Source: Corallochytrium limacisporum (Eukaryota; Opisthokonta). Taken from it: a stretch of DNA of 64,000 bases. Shown here piece after piece: positions 21,672 to 31,687 of this stretch. The DNA lies in contig PDIP01000043.1 of NCBI GenBank assembly GCA_002811645.1, positions 191,807 to 255,806 on the forward strand. The letters are read 5' to 3'. Both the position numbers and the translations under genes were made by a program. The notes under the pieces were generated by a model. The model searched no databases. It had not been told where the DNA came from and saw only the letters and a list, made by a program, of their open reading frames with translations. The first letter of the stretch is position 1. Every line of letters starts with the position of its first letter.

Positions 21672-23417
21672 ATGAAATCGAGAGCCAGCGGGATCAATCC
21701 CCAGAAACTAAAGCAAGCACGGGCATCTGGTGTCCTGAATATTGCTAACAGCGGACTCACAGAACTTCCTGAAGAAGTGTTTTCCCTTCCTGAATTGGCA
21801 AACCAAGATAGTCATATTGATTTCTCAAGCACAGACAATGGATGGTGGGAAAAACATGATCTACATAAGTTGGACGTCAGTCGCAACCAGCTGCAGACCC
21901 TACCTGAGAACCTTCATGAGCTCGAGTCTTTGGTTAAGTTGATTCTTCGAGACAACGAAATTCGTCTTCTACCTGAGAGCCTTTGCAAACTGCCAAATCT
22001 TGAGGTCCTCATTCTTACGAGGAACAAACTTTGCAAACTACCAGAATTTCTGGGCTTACTGGTTACTCTGAAAGTTCTGCAGATCGATGCCAACGAGCTG
22101 TTGGAATTGCCTATATCTGTCGGCGAATTGGTCCATATGGAGCAGTTGTATCTGCAGAGAAATTCTTTAACCACCTTGCCTTCTTCTCTTGGCTGCTGCC
22201 AGGCATTGAGAACAGTCGATCTCTCCTATAACCAATTGGTGTCTGTTCCCGATGTCCTATTCCACCTTCCTGAGCTGAAGGACCTCAAATTGTCCAGGAA
22301 TAGGATCAAAGAGGTACCCAACATTCGGAGTAGGACCTTGGTTCGTTTAGAGATTCGGGAGTGTTCATTGGAATGTATTGGTGACATTGACTGTCCTTGT
22401 TTGAAGGAACTCTATCTCGGCAGCAACAAACTCGCCGGGTTCCCGCCAAAGCTGAATGCAGCCTTACTGACAACCATTGACTGTGGCACGAATAAGATCT
22501 CCAACATTCCGAACGATATCGACAAGACGTTACCAAATGTTGAACGATTGGATATCAGCAACAACGGTATTTCCGAAATTCCTCCAGCAGTGGTTCGTCT
22601 TCGTCAACTTGAAAGCTTGGTGATTGAGGGAAACCCGCTGCGATCTATTCGACAGGGTGTCATAGCTAAGGGCACGAGCGCGGTGATCAAGTATTTGAAA
22701 GATCGGTACGCTGAGGAGGACGCGGATGATCAGCCTCAAGATGTCATGAACCGTATGCGAAATATGGCTTTACATGAGGACTACCAAAAGGGGGCTCTTG
22801 TAAATCTGGCAGGCAAAGGATTATCTGCTGTGCCTGATGAGGTTCATGAAGCAGTGAAGGATCTGGGAGTGGTCAAACGGCTGAACTTGTCCAACAACAA
22901 GTTTGTTGAAGTCCCAACAGAAGTTGCGCAGGCGGGTCGTCACCTGGAAGACCTTGATTTGAGCATCAATCGCCTGGTTCGCTTTCCAGGAGATTTGTGT
23001 ACGTGTTTAAGTAACCTTGCTCATTTGGATCTATCTCGCAACCAGATGGATCTCTTGCCATTGGAGTTCTCGCATCTGGGTCAGTTGCTGTCACTAAGAC
23101 TAGGATACAACAAATTCCGGGCCATTCCTGCTCTCGAAGGATTAAACACGCTTGAAGTGCTCATCCTGACAGATAACCAGATCGCCAGCATCGATGTTCA
23201 CATTTTGTTGTCAGTGCCTAAATTGAAGACATTGGACCTGAGCAACAATAACATTAGCCAAGTCCCGGCTGAGCTCGGCCACCTGAGACTGCAAAGCCTG
23301 GGACTTACGGGCAATCCCTTCCGAATTCCCCGACCACAGATCGTGATGAAAGGGACGAACGCCATCCTCGACTATCTGCGAAGCCGCTTACCGGCAGACA
23401 ATCGCATTACCGTCTAA
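21672..23417 (+). CDS. LRRC40: Leucine-rich repeat protein, LRRC40-like
   Basis: A 581-residue protein made almost entirely of leucine-rich repeats of the LxxLxLxxNxLxxLPxxL type. The start (INPQKLKQARASGVLNIANSGLTELPEEV), the insertion ending in WWEKHDLHKLDVSRNQL, the block near 320-395 with the GNPLR...IKYLKDR and later the NPFR...ILDYLRSRL ending match animal LRRC40 in order. About 19 repeats fall in two arrays split by a linker near 335-375. LRRC40 has no well-established function. The open frame starts with TTG at 21666; the ATG at 21672 is preferred. AATAAA lies 5 bp after the stop and only 45 bp separates it from the convergent transporter stop. Confidence 0.85.
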   Translation: MKSRASGINPQKLKQARASGVLNIANSGLTELPEEVFSLPELANQDSHIDFSSTDNGWWEKHDLHKLDVSRNQLQTLPENLHELESLVKLILRDNEIRLLPESLCKLPNLEVLILTRNKLCKLPEFLGLLVTLKVLQIDANELLELPISVGELVHMEQLYLQRNSLTTLPSSLGCCQALRTVDLSYNQLVSVPDVLFHLPELKDLKLSRNRIKEVPNIRSRTLVRLEIRECSLECIGDIDCPCLKELYLGSNKLAGFPPKLNAALLTTIDCGTNKISNIPNDIDKTLPNVERLDISNNGISEIPPAVVRLRQLESLVIEGNPLRSIRQGVIAKGTSAVIKYLKDRYAEEDADDQPQDVMNRMRNMALHEDYQKGALVNLAGKGLSAVPDEVHEAVKDLGVVKRLNLSNNKFVEVPTEVAQAGRHLEDLDLSINRLVRFPGDLCTCLSNLAHLDLSRNQMDLLPLEFSHLGQLLSLRLGYNKFRAIPALEGLNTLEVLILTDNQIASIDVHILLSVPKLKTLDLSNNNISQVPAELGHLRLQSLGLTGNPFRIPRPQIVMKGTNAILDYLRSRLPADNRITV

Positions 23418-23421
23418 CATG

Positions 23422-23427
23422 AATAAA
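23422..23427 (+). terminator. Polyadenylation signal AATAAA of LRRC40
   Basis: Canonical hexamer immediately after the LRRC40 stop codon. Given the 45-bp gap, the transcript 3' end probably lies at or inside the end of the convergent transporter gene. Confidence 0.65.
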
Positions 23428-23462
23428 ACTTCTATGGAATTATACAAACTATTACTGGTACC

Positions 23463-25061
23463 TCACAGGAACAATGATTCTACGTCCTCCAGTCGAATTC
23501 CCTTCGTCTCGGGCAACTTGAGGAAGAAGTATATCCAGCCTACGACGGCAAATGCTGCGTACAGAAGGAACGTTCCCTCTGGTCTAAATGCATCGATAAG
23601 CGACAAGAACGTCAGACTGACCACGAAATTGGCGGCCCAATTCATACTTGTAGCTATGCCGGTGCCCGCGGATCGGTAGTGACTACCATATATCTCTGAG
23701 TTGATGGTCCATGGCATGGGCCCCATTCCAGAAGCAAAGCAGGCCAAGTACAAGACCATTGCGGAAAGCGACAGCAATGGCACACCCGTCCGGAATGAAA
23801 TGGACAATAACGCAAGGCTAATGGCCACACCTGCCAAGCTCCCTAGCAGCACACCTCGGCGTGAAAATTTGTGCGCGATCGGAATGCTGACCAAACTGAA
23901 GGCAAAATTGACAAAGGCTACCGGGGCTGCTAACCAGACAGCCCATGTATCGTCCTTAATGCCACTCTTCAGCAGGATGGTCGAAGAAAAATACATGACG
24001 GTGTTGATACCAACTAATTGTTGGATCAATTGCAGACTGCAACCCAGTACAAGAGCCTTTAGGAATGGTTTGTGGGTGAGCTTGTCCCAAATAGTTACCT
24101 CCAGACCACCATGCGTTCGAGATGCCTCCTCCGCCAGTTCTGCCAGCTCCACTGTCCCCGGCTCACCTTTCAATTTCTCCAGAATATGACTCGCCCGATC
24201 CATCTTGCTTTTCATTACGCACCAGCGGGGCGTCTCCACCAAGAATGCATACGCCAGCACCAGCTGGAGGAAGGACGGGATCCCACTCACTCCAAGCATC
24301 CACCGCCAGTTGTTGGGTGTGTTTACAAGGAACCCATTCACCACAGTGGCCACGAATTGGCCAAAGGTAATCTGCGTATTGTAAAACACAATAATTGCAC
24401 CCCTCTTCTTGGCCGGAGACATCTCCGCCAAGTACATGGGGATAGCCTGAGATGCAATACCCACGCCTAGACCTGCAACAACACGACCGAACACGAGCAT
24501 AGTCGTATTACGAGCTGCACCCATAAGCAAAGCACCCACTGTGAAGGCTATTGCAGATATAATGATGGTAGGTCTCCTACCCGTACGGTCGCTTAGGTAA
24601 GACCCTATGTATGATCCGAACCAAGCCCCAAGAACAGCACCAGCCACAACAATACCTTGCATGATCGAACTGAGTTCGAGATCTTTAGCAATTAGAACAA
24701 TGGCGCCACTGACTACTCCAGTGTCATACCCAAATAGGAACCCGCCCATTGAGGCTATCAAAGAAAGGTACAGCAATCGCAAAGACGGCATCGACCGCAT
24801 AGGATCACGGCCATCTCCATCAGCAAAGAAATGTAAGTCAGTGCTATCCAAAAAGAGATCCTCGCCAGAATGAGAATAGGTGAGATCACTGTAGCTCGCC
24901 TGTTCCTCATCTTGCTCAAGGGGTCGATAGCCGCCCCCCGACATTGTGTTTGATCTTCTTGGACTTCTTCGTGGACTTCTTCGTGGACTTCTTCGTCGAC
25001 CACCACCACCCCTGAAGCGGCCAAGCGGAATCACCTGGTCCTGTGTGTTGGATGGATTCAT
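23463..25061 (-). CDS. MFS sugar/polyol transporter (sugar porter family)
   Basis: A 532-residue major facilitator with twelve hydrophobic segments between about residues 90 and 515. Sugar porter signatures are clear: FLFGYDTGVVSGA in TM1, YLSDRTGRRPT in loop 2-3, GRVVAGLGVGIASQAIPMYLAEMSP, VETPRWCV after TM6, QLIQQLVGINTVMYF in TM7, and the C-terminal PETKGIRLEDVESLF. These fit a proton-coupled hexose or myo-inositol transporter; substrate cannot be fixed by eye. The cytosolic N-terminus (about 15-36) has a RRSP repeat encoded by three perfect 12-bp copies at 24961-24996. ATG at 25059-25061. Confidence 0.9.
   Translation of the reverse strand: MNPSNTQDQVIPLGRFRGGGGRRRSPRRSPRRSPRRSNTMSGGGYRPLEQDEEQASYSDLTYSHSGEDLFLDSTDLHFFADGDGRDPMRSMPSLRLLYLSLIASMGGFLFGYDTGVVSGAIVLIAKDLELSSIMQGIVVAGAVLGAWFGSYIGSYLSDRTGRRPTIIISAIAFTVGALLMGAARNTTMLVFGRVVAGLGVGIASQAIPMYLAEMSPAKKRGAIIVFYNTQITFGQFVATVVNGFLVNTPNNWRWMLGVSGIPSFLQLVLAYAFLVETPRWCVMKSKMDRASHILEKLKGEPGTVELAELAEEASRTHGGLEVTIWDKLTHKPFLKALVLGCSLQLIQQLVGINTVMYFSSTILLKSGIKDDTWAVWLAAPVAFVNFAFSLVSIPIAHKFSRRGVLLGSLAGVAISLALLSISFRTGVPLLSLSAMVLYLACFASGMGPMPWTINSEIYGSHYRSAGTGIATSMNWAANFVVSLTFLSLIDAFRPEGTFLLYAAFAVVGWIYFFLKLPETKGIRLEDVESLFL
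24961..24996. repeat. Three perfect 12-bp tandem copies inside transporter gene
   Basis: The unit GGACTTCTTCGT occurs three times in a row, with a diverged partial copy before it (24952-24960). On the coding strand it encodes a repeated Arg-Arg-Ser-Pro tetrapeptide in the transporter N-terminus. Confidence 0.95.
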
Positions 25062-25961
25062 TTATTTTTGCAACTGTTATCGGTACATTTCACTTTCAAC
25101 AGAAATCACATTCTCTCTGACCGTCTGAAAGTTTCTTGGCCTGCGGCAGTGGTTCCTGTCGCTTTGATTGCGTACAATCAACACAAGTTACTCTTACTGG
25201 AAATCTTCATAGCCCATGATCATCTCATTTTCCAGACATCTCATTTCCGAACTACCTTTGAGGAACACTTAGGGTGACCAACTAACAGCAGCAGCCCACT
25301 CAACTCCGAAGATTCTCACCGTTCGGAACATCAGGGGCTCATTGGCCATCGGACTCGCCAGAAAAAATTAAGGAGGAGGAATGGCGGCAACGGTGCGATG
25401 GCAAGAAAAAAAACTTACGAGGGTACGCCCCCGGACCGGGCTAGCCATTGTTCACCACAGTCGGGGGAGCCAAAATCGGTCCACCCTCCACTTCGCCGCT
25501 CGCCCGCGCACTCCTGGTTCCGCATCAGGGGACGCGCGTACCAGCAGGAGATTAGCGATCTTCAATATGTGAGAGCACACAGACCAGGCGCAGATTTCAC
25601 ATCGGCCCCTCCCCTTCCCCCCTCCCTTCCTGGGGGAGGGGGTAGGGTGGAGGTTGGGAAGGGAGGGACTCGGTTCCTCGATAGCACCTGTAGTTTGAAA
25701 CGCCCCCGTGTGGTTGTGTCAATAGTTTGACATTGTGAATCACGGACAGGCATACACGCCGGTGGCACGAAACCCAACCACCGTCGTTGCGCAGATGGGG
25801 GCTTAAGGTGAGCAAGGTGCAGCAGTATTGGGGTATTAGAATCATGGAAATAGGGTACTCTTTACATTTCAACTCATATCGTACATACACAAAGATGTCT
25901 GCAAACACCGCGAAACAGACAGAGACACGCAGAAATTCTTACAGAGAGAAAGAGCTATGGC
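25062..25961. other. Divergent promoter region between sugar transporter and SF3A3
   Basis: No gene recognised. The notable element is the C-rich/G-rich inverted tract at 25605-25669. Other open frames are short and repetitive. Confidence 0.6.
25605..25669. repeat. C-rich/G-rich inverted tract
   Basis: A C-rich arm of about 25 bp (25605-25630) is followed after one T by a G-rich arm (25632-25669). The inner part, CCTCCCTTCC against GGGGGAGGGGG, can fold as a hairpin. Same class as the tract at 7779-7826. Confidence 0.7.
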
Positions 25962-27467
25962 ATGGTCATGAGTAGTGTTGTTGAGCGGCAGAGGCTGCTC
26001 CATAGGGAGATTGATGTGCTTGTTGACCAGGCGGTCGAGGCGTTGAGCAAAGCACAAGATGTGAGGCGAGGGGAAACTTCAAAACAGCGCTGCAGGCGGC
26101 TAATGCGTGAGGCTGTGAGCGCGGCATTGATTGAACAAACCCTTTCGAAACAGGACGCTTTACTAAGTCAGTATTTGAGCAGTTCGGGAACCCGACAGGA
26201 AGAAATCGATACGATCAAGTGCCTCACTGCAGAGTCCCCTATCGAGGCAGCCGTGAATGAGTTCCGACTTGCTCTAAAGGGGCTCAAGACCGGGAGCGCG
26301 TCGACATCCACGGTTACCCAAGAATCTGACGTACACTCAATATTTCCTCCACAGTTCACTGACATTGCTCAACGGAAGGCTTTGCTGCCGTTTCGTGAAC
26401 AAGAGCACATTGGGCGCTTCCTTGACTTAGGGATCCACTATGAACGGTTTATGTCAATAGCACCGGACACACCCGGCACACCAAGCACATTGATGAAATA
26501 CGTCGCCAGCATAGACGATTTTTCTTATATTGCGAAAAATACCAAGCAAAGACCGGAGTACCGCCAGTTCCTCTCTAGTCTCCGAGATGATTTGCTGAGG
26601 TACCACCGAGGACGGTTTCCATTGCACGACATTGATACAGATTTGGATCGAGTCAAGTCTGACGTTATGTCTGATCTACAGCTAGGAAAACTAACAAATT
26701 GGTCGGAGTACTCTACCATAACTGATGGAGAAGACAATGGTAATCCTACGAACTACTGTGTGGCATGCAAGAGAGTGTTCGCAAACTCGGCTGTCTTCGA
26801 GGGCCATCTTAGCGGGAAAGCACATAGGTTCAAGCAGGCCAAACTAGATAAGCGATTGAAGAAACACGGCTCTCCAAATGACAACGTGGGTGGCATCAAC
26901 ACTGCCAATGATCTTCTGAAAAAGCGCATTGAGGGCCTTGTTGTGCTTGAGTGGGAGATCAAAGCCCTGGCAGATCGCCTTCGAGAGGATTTGGATGATA
27001 CCGTCAAAGAGTTGGAACGTACGGCGACGTTGACAGACAAGGAACGAGCAATGGAGCGACAGGAACTACTTCAGGCCATCATGGATGTAGACGTTCTGGA
27101 AACCAGTGACGATGAGATTTTGGATCCAGTGGAGCAGGGCGGCCAGTATGGAACGCATGACTTGGAACAAATGTATACGGATGTCGACGGCACTCCGATT
27201 CCCCGCTGGCTCTGGAAGTTACGTGGATTGAATCAAGAGTTCGTTTGCGAAATTTGTGCCAATGATGTGTTCAAAGGCCCTCATGCATTCCATAATCACT
27301 TTAAGCGGTCCAAACATAGCGCAGGCTTGCACATGCTCGGCATCAAATTCTCGCCAGAATTCATCGGTGTAACTGGAATTGAGGAAGCTAAGGCACTTTG
27401 GGAGTCCATACACACGCGAGCGATGGAGACATTCTTCCGGCCGGGTCATGAAGAAGACGCCGAATGA
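25962..27467 (+). CDS. SF3A3: Splicing factor 3A subunit 3 (SF3a60/Prp9)
   Basis: A 501-residue homologue of SF3A3, part of the U2 snRNP SF3a complex needed for prespliceosome formation. The N-terminal helical region begins VERQRLLHREIDVLVD. The SF3a60 binding region follows at about 75-110, and FYxRF-like FLDLGIHYERF near 150. A central C2H2-like finger spans about 266-286 (CVACKRVF then GHLSGKAH). The C-terminal matrin-type finger is at about 428-450 (CEICANDVFKGPHAFHNHF then KRSKH). Length equals human SF3A3 (501). ATG at 25962 with a second Met two codons later. Its presence shows that the organism keeps a spliceosome although no intact gene here has an evident intron. Confidence 0.97.
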   Translation: MVMSSVVERQRLLHREIDVLVDQAVEALSKAQDVRRGETSKQRCRRLMREAVSAALIEQTLSKQDALLSQYLSSSGTRQEEIDTIKCLTAESPIEAAVNEFRLALKGLKTGSASTSTVTQESDVHSIFPPQFTDIAQRKALLPFREQEHIGRFLDLGIHYERFMSIAPDTPGTPSTLMKYVASIDDFSYIAKNTKQRPEYRQFLSSLRDDLLRYHRGRFPLHDIDTDLDRVKSDVMSDLQLGKLTNWSEYSTITDGEDNGNPTNYCVACKRVFANSAVFEGHLSGKAHRFKQAKLDKRLKKHGSPNDNVGGINTANDLLKKRIEGLVVLEWEIKALADRLREDLDDTVKELERTATLTDKERAMERQELLQAIMDVDVLETSDDEILDPVEQGGQYGTHDLEQMYTDVDGTPIPRWLWKLRGLNQEFVCEICANDVFKGPHAFHNHFKRSKHSAGLHMLGIKFSPEFIGVTGIEEAKALWESIHTRAMETFFRPGHEEDAE

Positions 27468-27484
27468 CAACACGAGTCATTGTC

Positions 27485-27490
27485 AATAAA
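27485..27490 (+). terminator. Polyadenylation signal AATAAA of SF3A3
   Basis: Canonical hexamer 17 bp after the SF3A3 stop codon, in the 105-bp gap before the convergent patatin gene stop. Confidence 0.65.
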
Positions 27491-27572
27491 ACTAGTAATG
27501 TATCATTCATTAAACATTCGCTACAAGATGGCTTAAGAAGTTGCCATTAGTTGCAGGCGGACGAGGTTCAGC

Positions 27573-29723
27573 TCAACCAAAGATCTGGTTCTTGTGAACT
27601 GACTGCGTCTTCTCAAGCACCGGGCGTTTGGGAATCTTAACAGCCTTCATTCTGCTCCTGTCGGTGTTGCGCCGTGTTATCTGGGGGATTTGGCTAGTGG
27701 TTGCCCTTAAGTTTGGATGCCTAGGTACTCCGTTGACACCGCTGATGGCACTATAGGTACCCGCGACGTCTGTGGTGCTCATGATAGTTTGTCGGCGCAA
27801 GTTAACAACAATGCTATCGAGGACTTGTTCAATCTCCAAATGATTCTGAATGGCCGACATGTGACGGAACGTCTCAAACTGCGCGGTCTTAACGCCGTAC
27901 GCAATAGTCTCATTCGTAGGGTTTGAAATGATCTTGGCGAAATCCCAGAGGCGCATAGGAGGTGCCAAAGTGACATTTCCGTAATAGTCCTGAGCCAGAA
28001 TCTCACGGATTGCAATGAAGAGCTTTGGGACTATGCCAAGGTTGATCATCTGGCTGCAGCGGTGCCTTATCTCGGAGCTGCCAATCATGAGCAGAGACTT
28101 GGGAAGAAAATGAGACACTCGCATGACGGGGTTGATATGAGGGTTCACTTGAGACACAATAAAGTGGTTCACATTGAACAACTCGCTCAACCGCAGCATG
28201 GGCAAATCTGCCTCCAGACTTCCGTCCATCCAGCGACTCTCATATTGATTCCATGGCACAATCTTGCCCTCGTCATCTTTAGCCATAAGCTCTACACTCG
28301 GCATCAGACCAGGCATCGCACAGCTTGCGCATGCACCACTCCAAATGGTGACGTCGGGCGCGGTCAAATAATTCAGCAAGCGAGGTCCCTCATGCTCTTG
28401 TGACGAGTTGATGCTAATATTCAAAATCCGCCCGGTCATATTGTAGGACTCTCTGAAGGTCATATCTCCTGCGTAGCGACGGATGCATTCCCGAAGGTAG
28501 TGGTTGGGTACCAAATATCCCTTGGACATCAGACGGAGAACTTTGCGTCCAAAGCTCCACGTCTCTCCATGATTATTAAAGGCCTGGACGTCGAATCCGT
28601 CATCCTCAAACAATTTGTACACGTCTTCGTCCTTCGTACAGCAGAGCAGACAGGAAATCAAGGCGCCGCCGGATGAGCCACTCAAAATGCGGGGTAGAAG
28701 GCCTTGTTCCCATAAAGCCTTGCACACCCCAAGATGGTACATTGCTAGGGCACCTCCACCGCTCATAAGCAGTGCAGACCGACCGAAGGAGCGGCGAATG
28801 TCCTCAAACATTGCAAGTTTTTCTACAAGGGGCAAGCCGGGAATGTCAGTTTCCCCAATCTGTTTCAGTTGGTGTGCAACCTCGTCAATATACTGCTCGA
28901 TGAGAACTTTAGTGCCGACATGTGTCTTTGAGTACAACTTATCGTTCAACATGCCACCCAGATTGCGAAACAGCCCAGAGCGCAACAGATACATCACTTG
29001 CATAAGGTCCTTCTTCTTACTAGCTTCCCGTAGTTCTTCAAGGCGCTTGAAGATAAGCATACTATCGTAGTCGTCACACTCCATCTGGAACTTCCATGGG
29101 GTCTTTCCCTCAATATCATCCAGCATGAGTGCTACTTTGCAATATTGTTCGTAAGTGCTAGCCTCATACATCTCTTGGTAGAGCTGGCGCAAGCGGAGAC
29201 TATTTGGGATCAACCATTCACTTATATTTCGAGTCCAATGAGACGCAATATCAGAAACCAATGCCAAACCAGTAGCATCGATGGACGAAACCGAGTCTTG
29301 CCTGGAAAGCTGTCTCGCAAACTGAACTGGGTTCTCCAGCTTCGGGGTCACACCTTCGTCAAGAATTAGAGGGTCAATTTCCTCTGTATGCTGCAATGCA
29401 AACGCAAGTTTCTTTGGAGTCTCAAACCCAAGAGTGCCAAAGCTATCCATCCGAGTTATGTCACAAGTGCTGACACTGTCCCTAAGACTAAAGCCATCTC
29501 CCCGAGCTTCCTCATACTCGATGTGTTGGTTGTTGTTAGAGCGTAATACCGGTGATCCCAGTGGTGCAGGGACAGCACGGTCGACTTCCGCCTCTTCAGC
29601 CAAACGAGCCCTCTCATGTTCTCGCTTCCGATCGTCTTCAAACGTGGGACGGGGCTCTGCACTAGGGCTCCGTCCATTCTCCCGTGGCGTCTTCAAGACG
29701 TCGGTACCTTCTGATAGAGCCAT
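27573..29723 (-). CDS. Patatin-like lipase (TGL4/SDP1-type triacylglycerol lipase)
   Basis: A 716-residue patatin-domain lipase with the layout of fungal Tgl3/4/5 and plant SDP1 enzymes, which hydrolyse triacylglycerol on lipid droplets. A disordered N-terminus (1-135) precedes a DUF3336-type helical region at about 155-300 (YEQYCKVALMLDDIEGKTPWK). The patatin domain spans about 316-510. Its oxyanion loop is SGGGALAMYHLG (321-332), the nucleophile elbow GSSGG gives Ser351, and the catalytic Asp is Asp500 in WMDGSLEADLP. The C-terminus is basic. The frame extends to a GTG at 29786; the first ATG at 29721-29723 is used. The closest of the fungal paralogues cannot be chosen by eye. Confidence 0.93.
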   Translation of the reverse strand: MALSEGTDVLKTPRENGRSPSAEPRPTFEDDRKREHERARLAEEAEVDRAVPAPLGSPVLRSNNNQHIEYEEARGDGFSLRDSVSTCDITRMDSFGTLGFETPKKLAFALQHTEEIDPLILDEGVTPKLENPVQFARQLSRQDSVSSIDATGLALVSDIASHWTRNISEWLIPNSLRLRQLYQEMYEASTYEQYCKVALMLDDIEGKTPWKFQMECDDYDSMLIFKRLEELREASKKKDLMQVMYLLRSGLFRNLGGMLNDKLYSKTHVGTKVLIEQYIDEVAHQLKQIGETDIPGLPLVEKLAMFEDIRRSFGRSALLMSGGGALAMYHLGVCKALWEQGLLPRILSGSSGGALISCLLCCTKDEDVYKLFEDDGFDVQAFNNHGETWSFGRKVLRLMSKGYLVPNHYLRECIRRYAGDMTFRESYNMTGRILNISINSSQEHEGPRLLNYLTAPDVTIWSGACASCAMPGLMPSVELMAKDDEGKIVPWNQYESRWMDGSLEADLPMLRLSELFNVNHFIVSQVNPHINPVMRVSHFLPKSLLMIGSSEIRHRCSQMINLGIVPKLFIAIREILAQDYYGNVTLAPPMRLWDFAKIISNPTNETIAYGVKTAQFETFRHMSAIQNHLEIEQVLDSIVVNLRRQTIMSTTDVAGTYSAISGVNGVPRHPNLRATTSQIPQITRRNTDRSRMKAVKIPKRPVLEKTQSVHKNQIFG

Positions 29724-31687
29724 TATTTTGTGTTCGTTTTTTTGGCCTGCTATTGAATAATTAAAATTTTCGGTGCACACGTCCACAGGGTGTATTGTAT
29801 GGGAAAATGGCCTACTCGTCCATCCTGTGCTTCCAAGTGATTGATAATTTGTTCAAGCCAAGGGCTGTCCGTGACGACTCTCAGGTTCACGTAGCCAATA
29901 TAGAAGATAATGCTCACTTCTTGCCTTCTCCAAATGGTCGAGTTATGCGTATGGAATACCTGTCATCATTGGAGGAGGCCTATCAGTCTCACGGCCCGGT
30001 CGGTAGCAAGCGAGAATGGAAACAAAGCAAAGATTGCCAGGTCTGTCCCCTCCCCGCGACGGTGACCCGTCTGCGGCAAATCCGTCCGCCATATATTGTC
30101 TACAGGAGCTCCAGAGAGAGTTTTCGTCTGCGCGCTCCCGCCTCCCCCCTATTTATTAACGGTCGTCCCTTTCCGCCCCCGGGGGGGGGGGCTGGTTGGG
30201 CGCCCTGGGGTGTATCTAACCGATCTGTACCGCTGTCTTACTACTGCTGCTTCTTTTTTTTTATTCCCCCGCCGTTGGTTCCACCCAAAACGAGACCCTT
30301 GGGGGCAGCGGTGCCTGTTGCAGTGCTCGACCCGCCGGCTCCGCTGCCGCAGCAGCAAACACAGACGCAAGGCAGGCAGAGACAGAGAGTTGGACGGACA
30401 ACACGTTACGCAGCGGACCGATAGGTAGGTAAGGCAGCGATATGCGCAGTTGTGTTACCACTGGGAAGAAACAAAAAGGAACAGAAGTGGAAGCGAACGG
30501 GCGGCTCGTCTAATTCTCTTCCTTGACTTGTCCTGAGCGGTGCTCTGAGACTGAAGCTGTTCCTGACGGGCCCACTTCCGACGGCAATAGGCTCCAATTC
30601 GAGTTTGCCCCAAAATTTTGAAGAAAGGCTTTAACTTGTCCAGTATTGGAACTGGTATGCAATGCTACGGGCGATGATCCATCGCTCGCACCCCTCTTAG
30701 GTTGACGAAAAGCACAGGTGACTTTAGTTGATCTCAGCGAGGTAGTGACGCGTAACAGGTAGATTACACTGCGATTTGTCCAGTATCTCACTGTCGTTCC
30801 CCAACTCCCTTTACACAGTAATGCCTTGATCAGTGGGCACGCGACTTTTGATCCCGCTGTGGGCAGCTGATACGTGAGAGCGAGAACCCCGACGCGGCAA
30901 CAGTGAGCCCAGTGCCGGAGCAGTTGCTGCTTGAACTCTGTCTGTCGCCCACTTTGGAGAAAAATTTTTTCTCCCTTCCCTCCGGTGCGCGCCAGACAAA
31001 CAGACCCGCACGCACGGGGCAATGTAAAAATAGCACCCGCCCTGGTGGGTCATTCAGCAAATCAACTGATTGTTTCATCTGCACCTTGATGGCGAAACCC
31101 CGTGGGTAAATAGGACATAGGGCCACCAGACACAAATTTTGTGGGGTGCTTCGAACCCGTATCTTCACAGTAGACTGATGGCAGGGTGCAATATCCGGCC
31201 AATGACCGAGACGGATGAAAAGCCGGCAACAAACACTTAGGGGCTTTTGGAAAACCAACAAAGAACATTTGAAAGCATAAGGCCATAACCAAAGTTAGCA
31301 AAGCAGGAACCCCCTCTGGGTCTGTGGGGAAGAAAAATGGGTGGTGAGAGTTAGCTTCCATACCTACCCGCCGAGCTCGAAAGACTGTTCCAGCCGCTGC
31401 TCGCAGCGTGTCTTGCTCGAGGCTAGAAGGCCAGCATGTTGACATGAACAGCTCTGCATATCAATCCGCACTTGAGCAATGTCCAGTGGGATACCATGAC
31501 AATGAGTGTCGGTCGTACATTCCGAAGAGTGTCCTTCGAAAGAGAAAATCAGGTTTCTGCGGCTGTCACAGCGTGGCAAGTAGGCTTGATTCATTGGAGG
31601 GTATGTTATATGCACATTTACTGTTGACCAGCTCGCACATTTGGCAAGTACGTCCCTGAATGCTTTACGCGCCCTTTTTGATCTCAA
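29724..31687. other. Long gene-poor stretch upstream of patatin lipase gene
   Basis: About 2 kb. A C5G11 run at 30176-30191 lies about 450 bp upstream of the lipase start. Open frames of up to 209 codons near 29.8-30.4 kb and 30.5-31.7 kb show no family resemblance and have compositional bias from GC-rich repeats. A gene that I cannot recognise is not excluded. Confidence 0.5.
30176..30191. repeat. C5G11 palindromic run
   Basis: Five C followed directly by eleven G in the promoter-side gap of the lipase gene. Same arrangement as at 3005-3021 and 18187-18203. Confidence 0.85.

Noticed and set aside
29795-30424. 209-codon open frame upstream of the patatin gene
   Set aside because: No family resemblance; the second half is Pro/Gly/Gln-rich because of the C/G run, and it overlaps other frames of equal quality.
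31140-31165. TTCGAA-containing sequence that resembles a tRNA B box
   Set aside because: The flanking bases cannot form a T-arm stem on either strand and no A box or anticodon arm is found upstream.
31364-31687. Minus-strand Cys/His-containing open frame just after FBXO21
   Set aside because: It starts at a TTG, has no good ATG and no recognisable zinc-finger spacing; an overlapping plus-strand frame is equally long.
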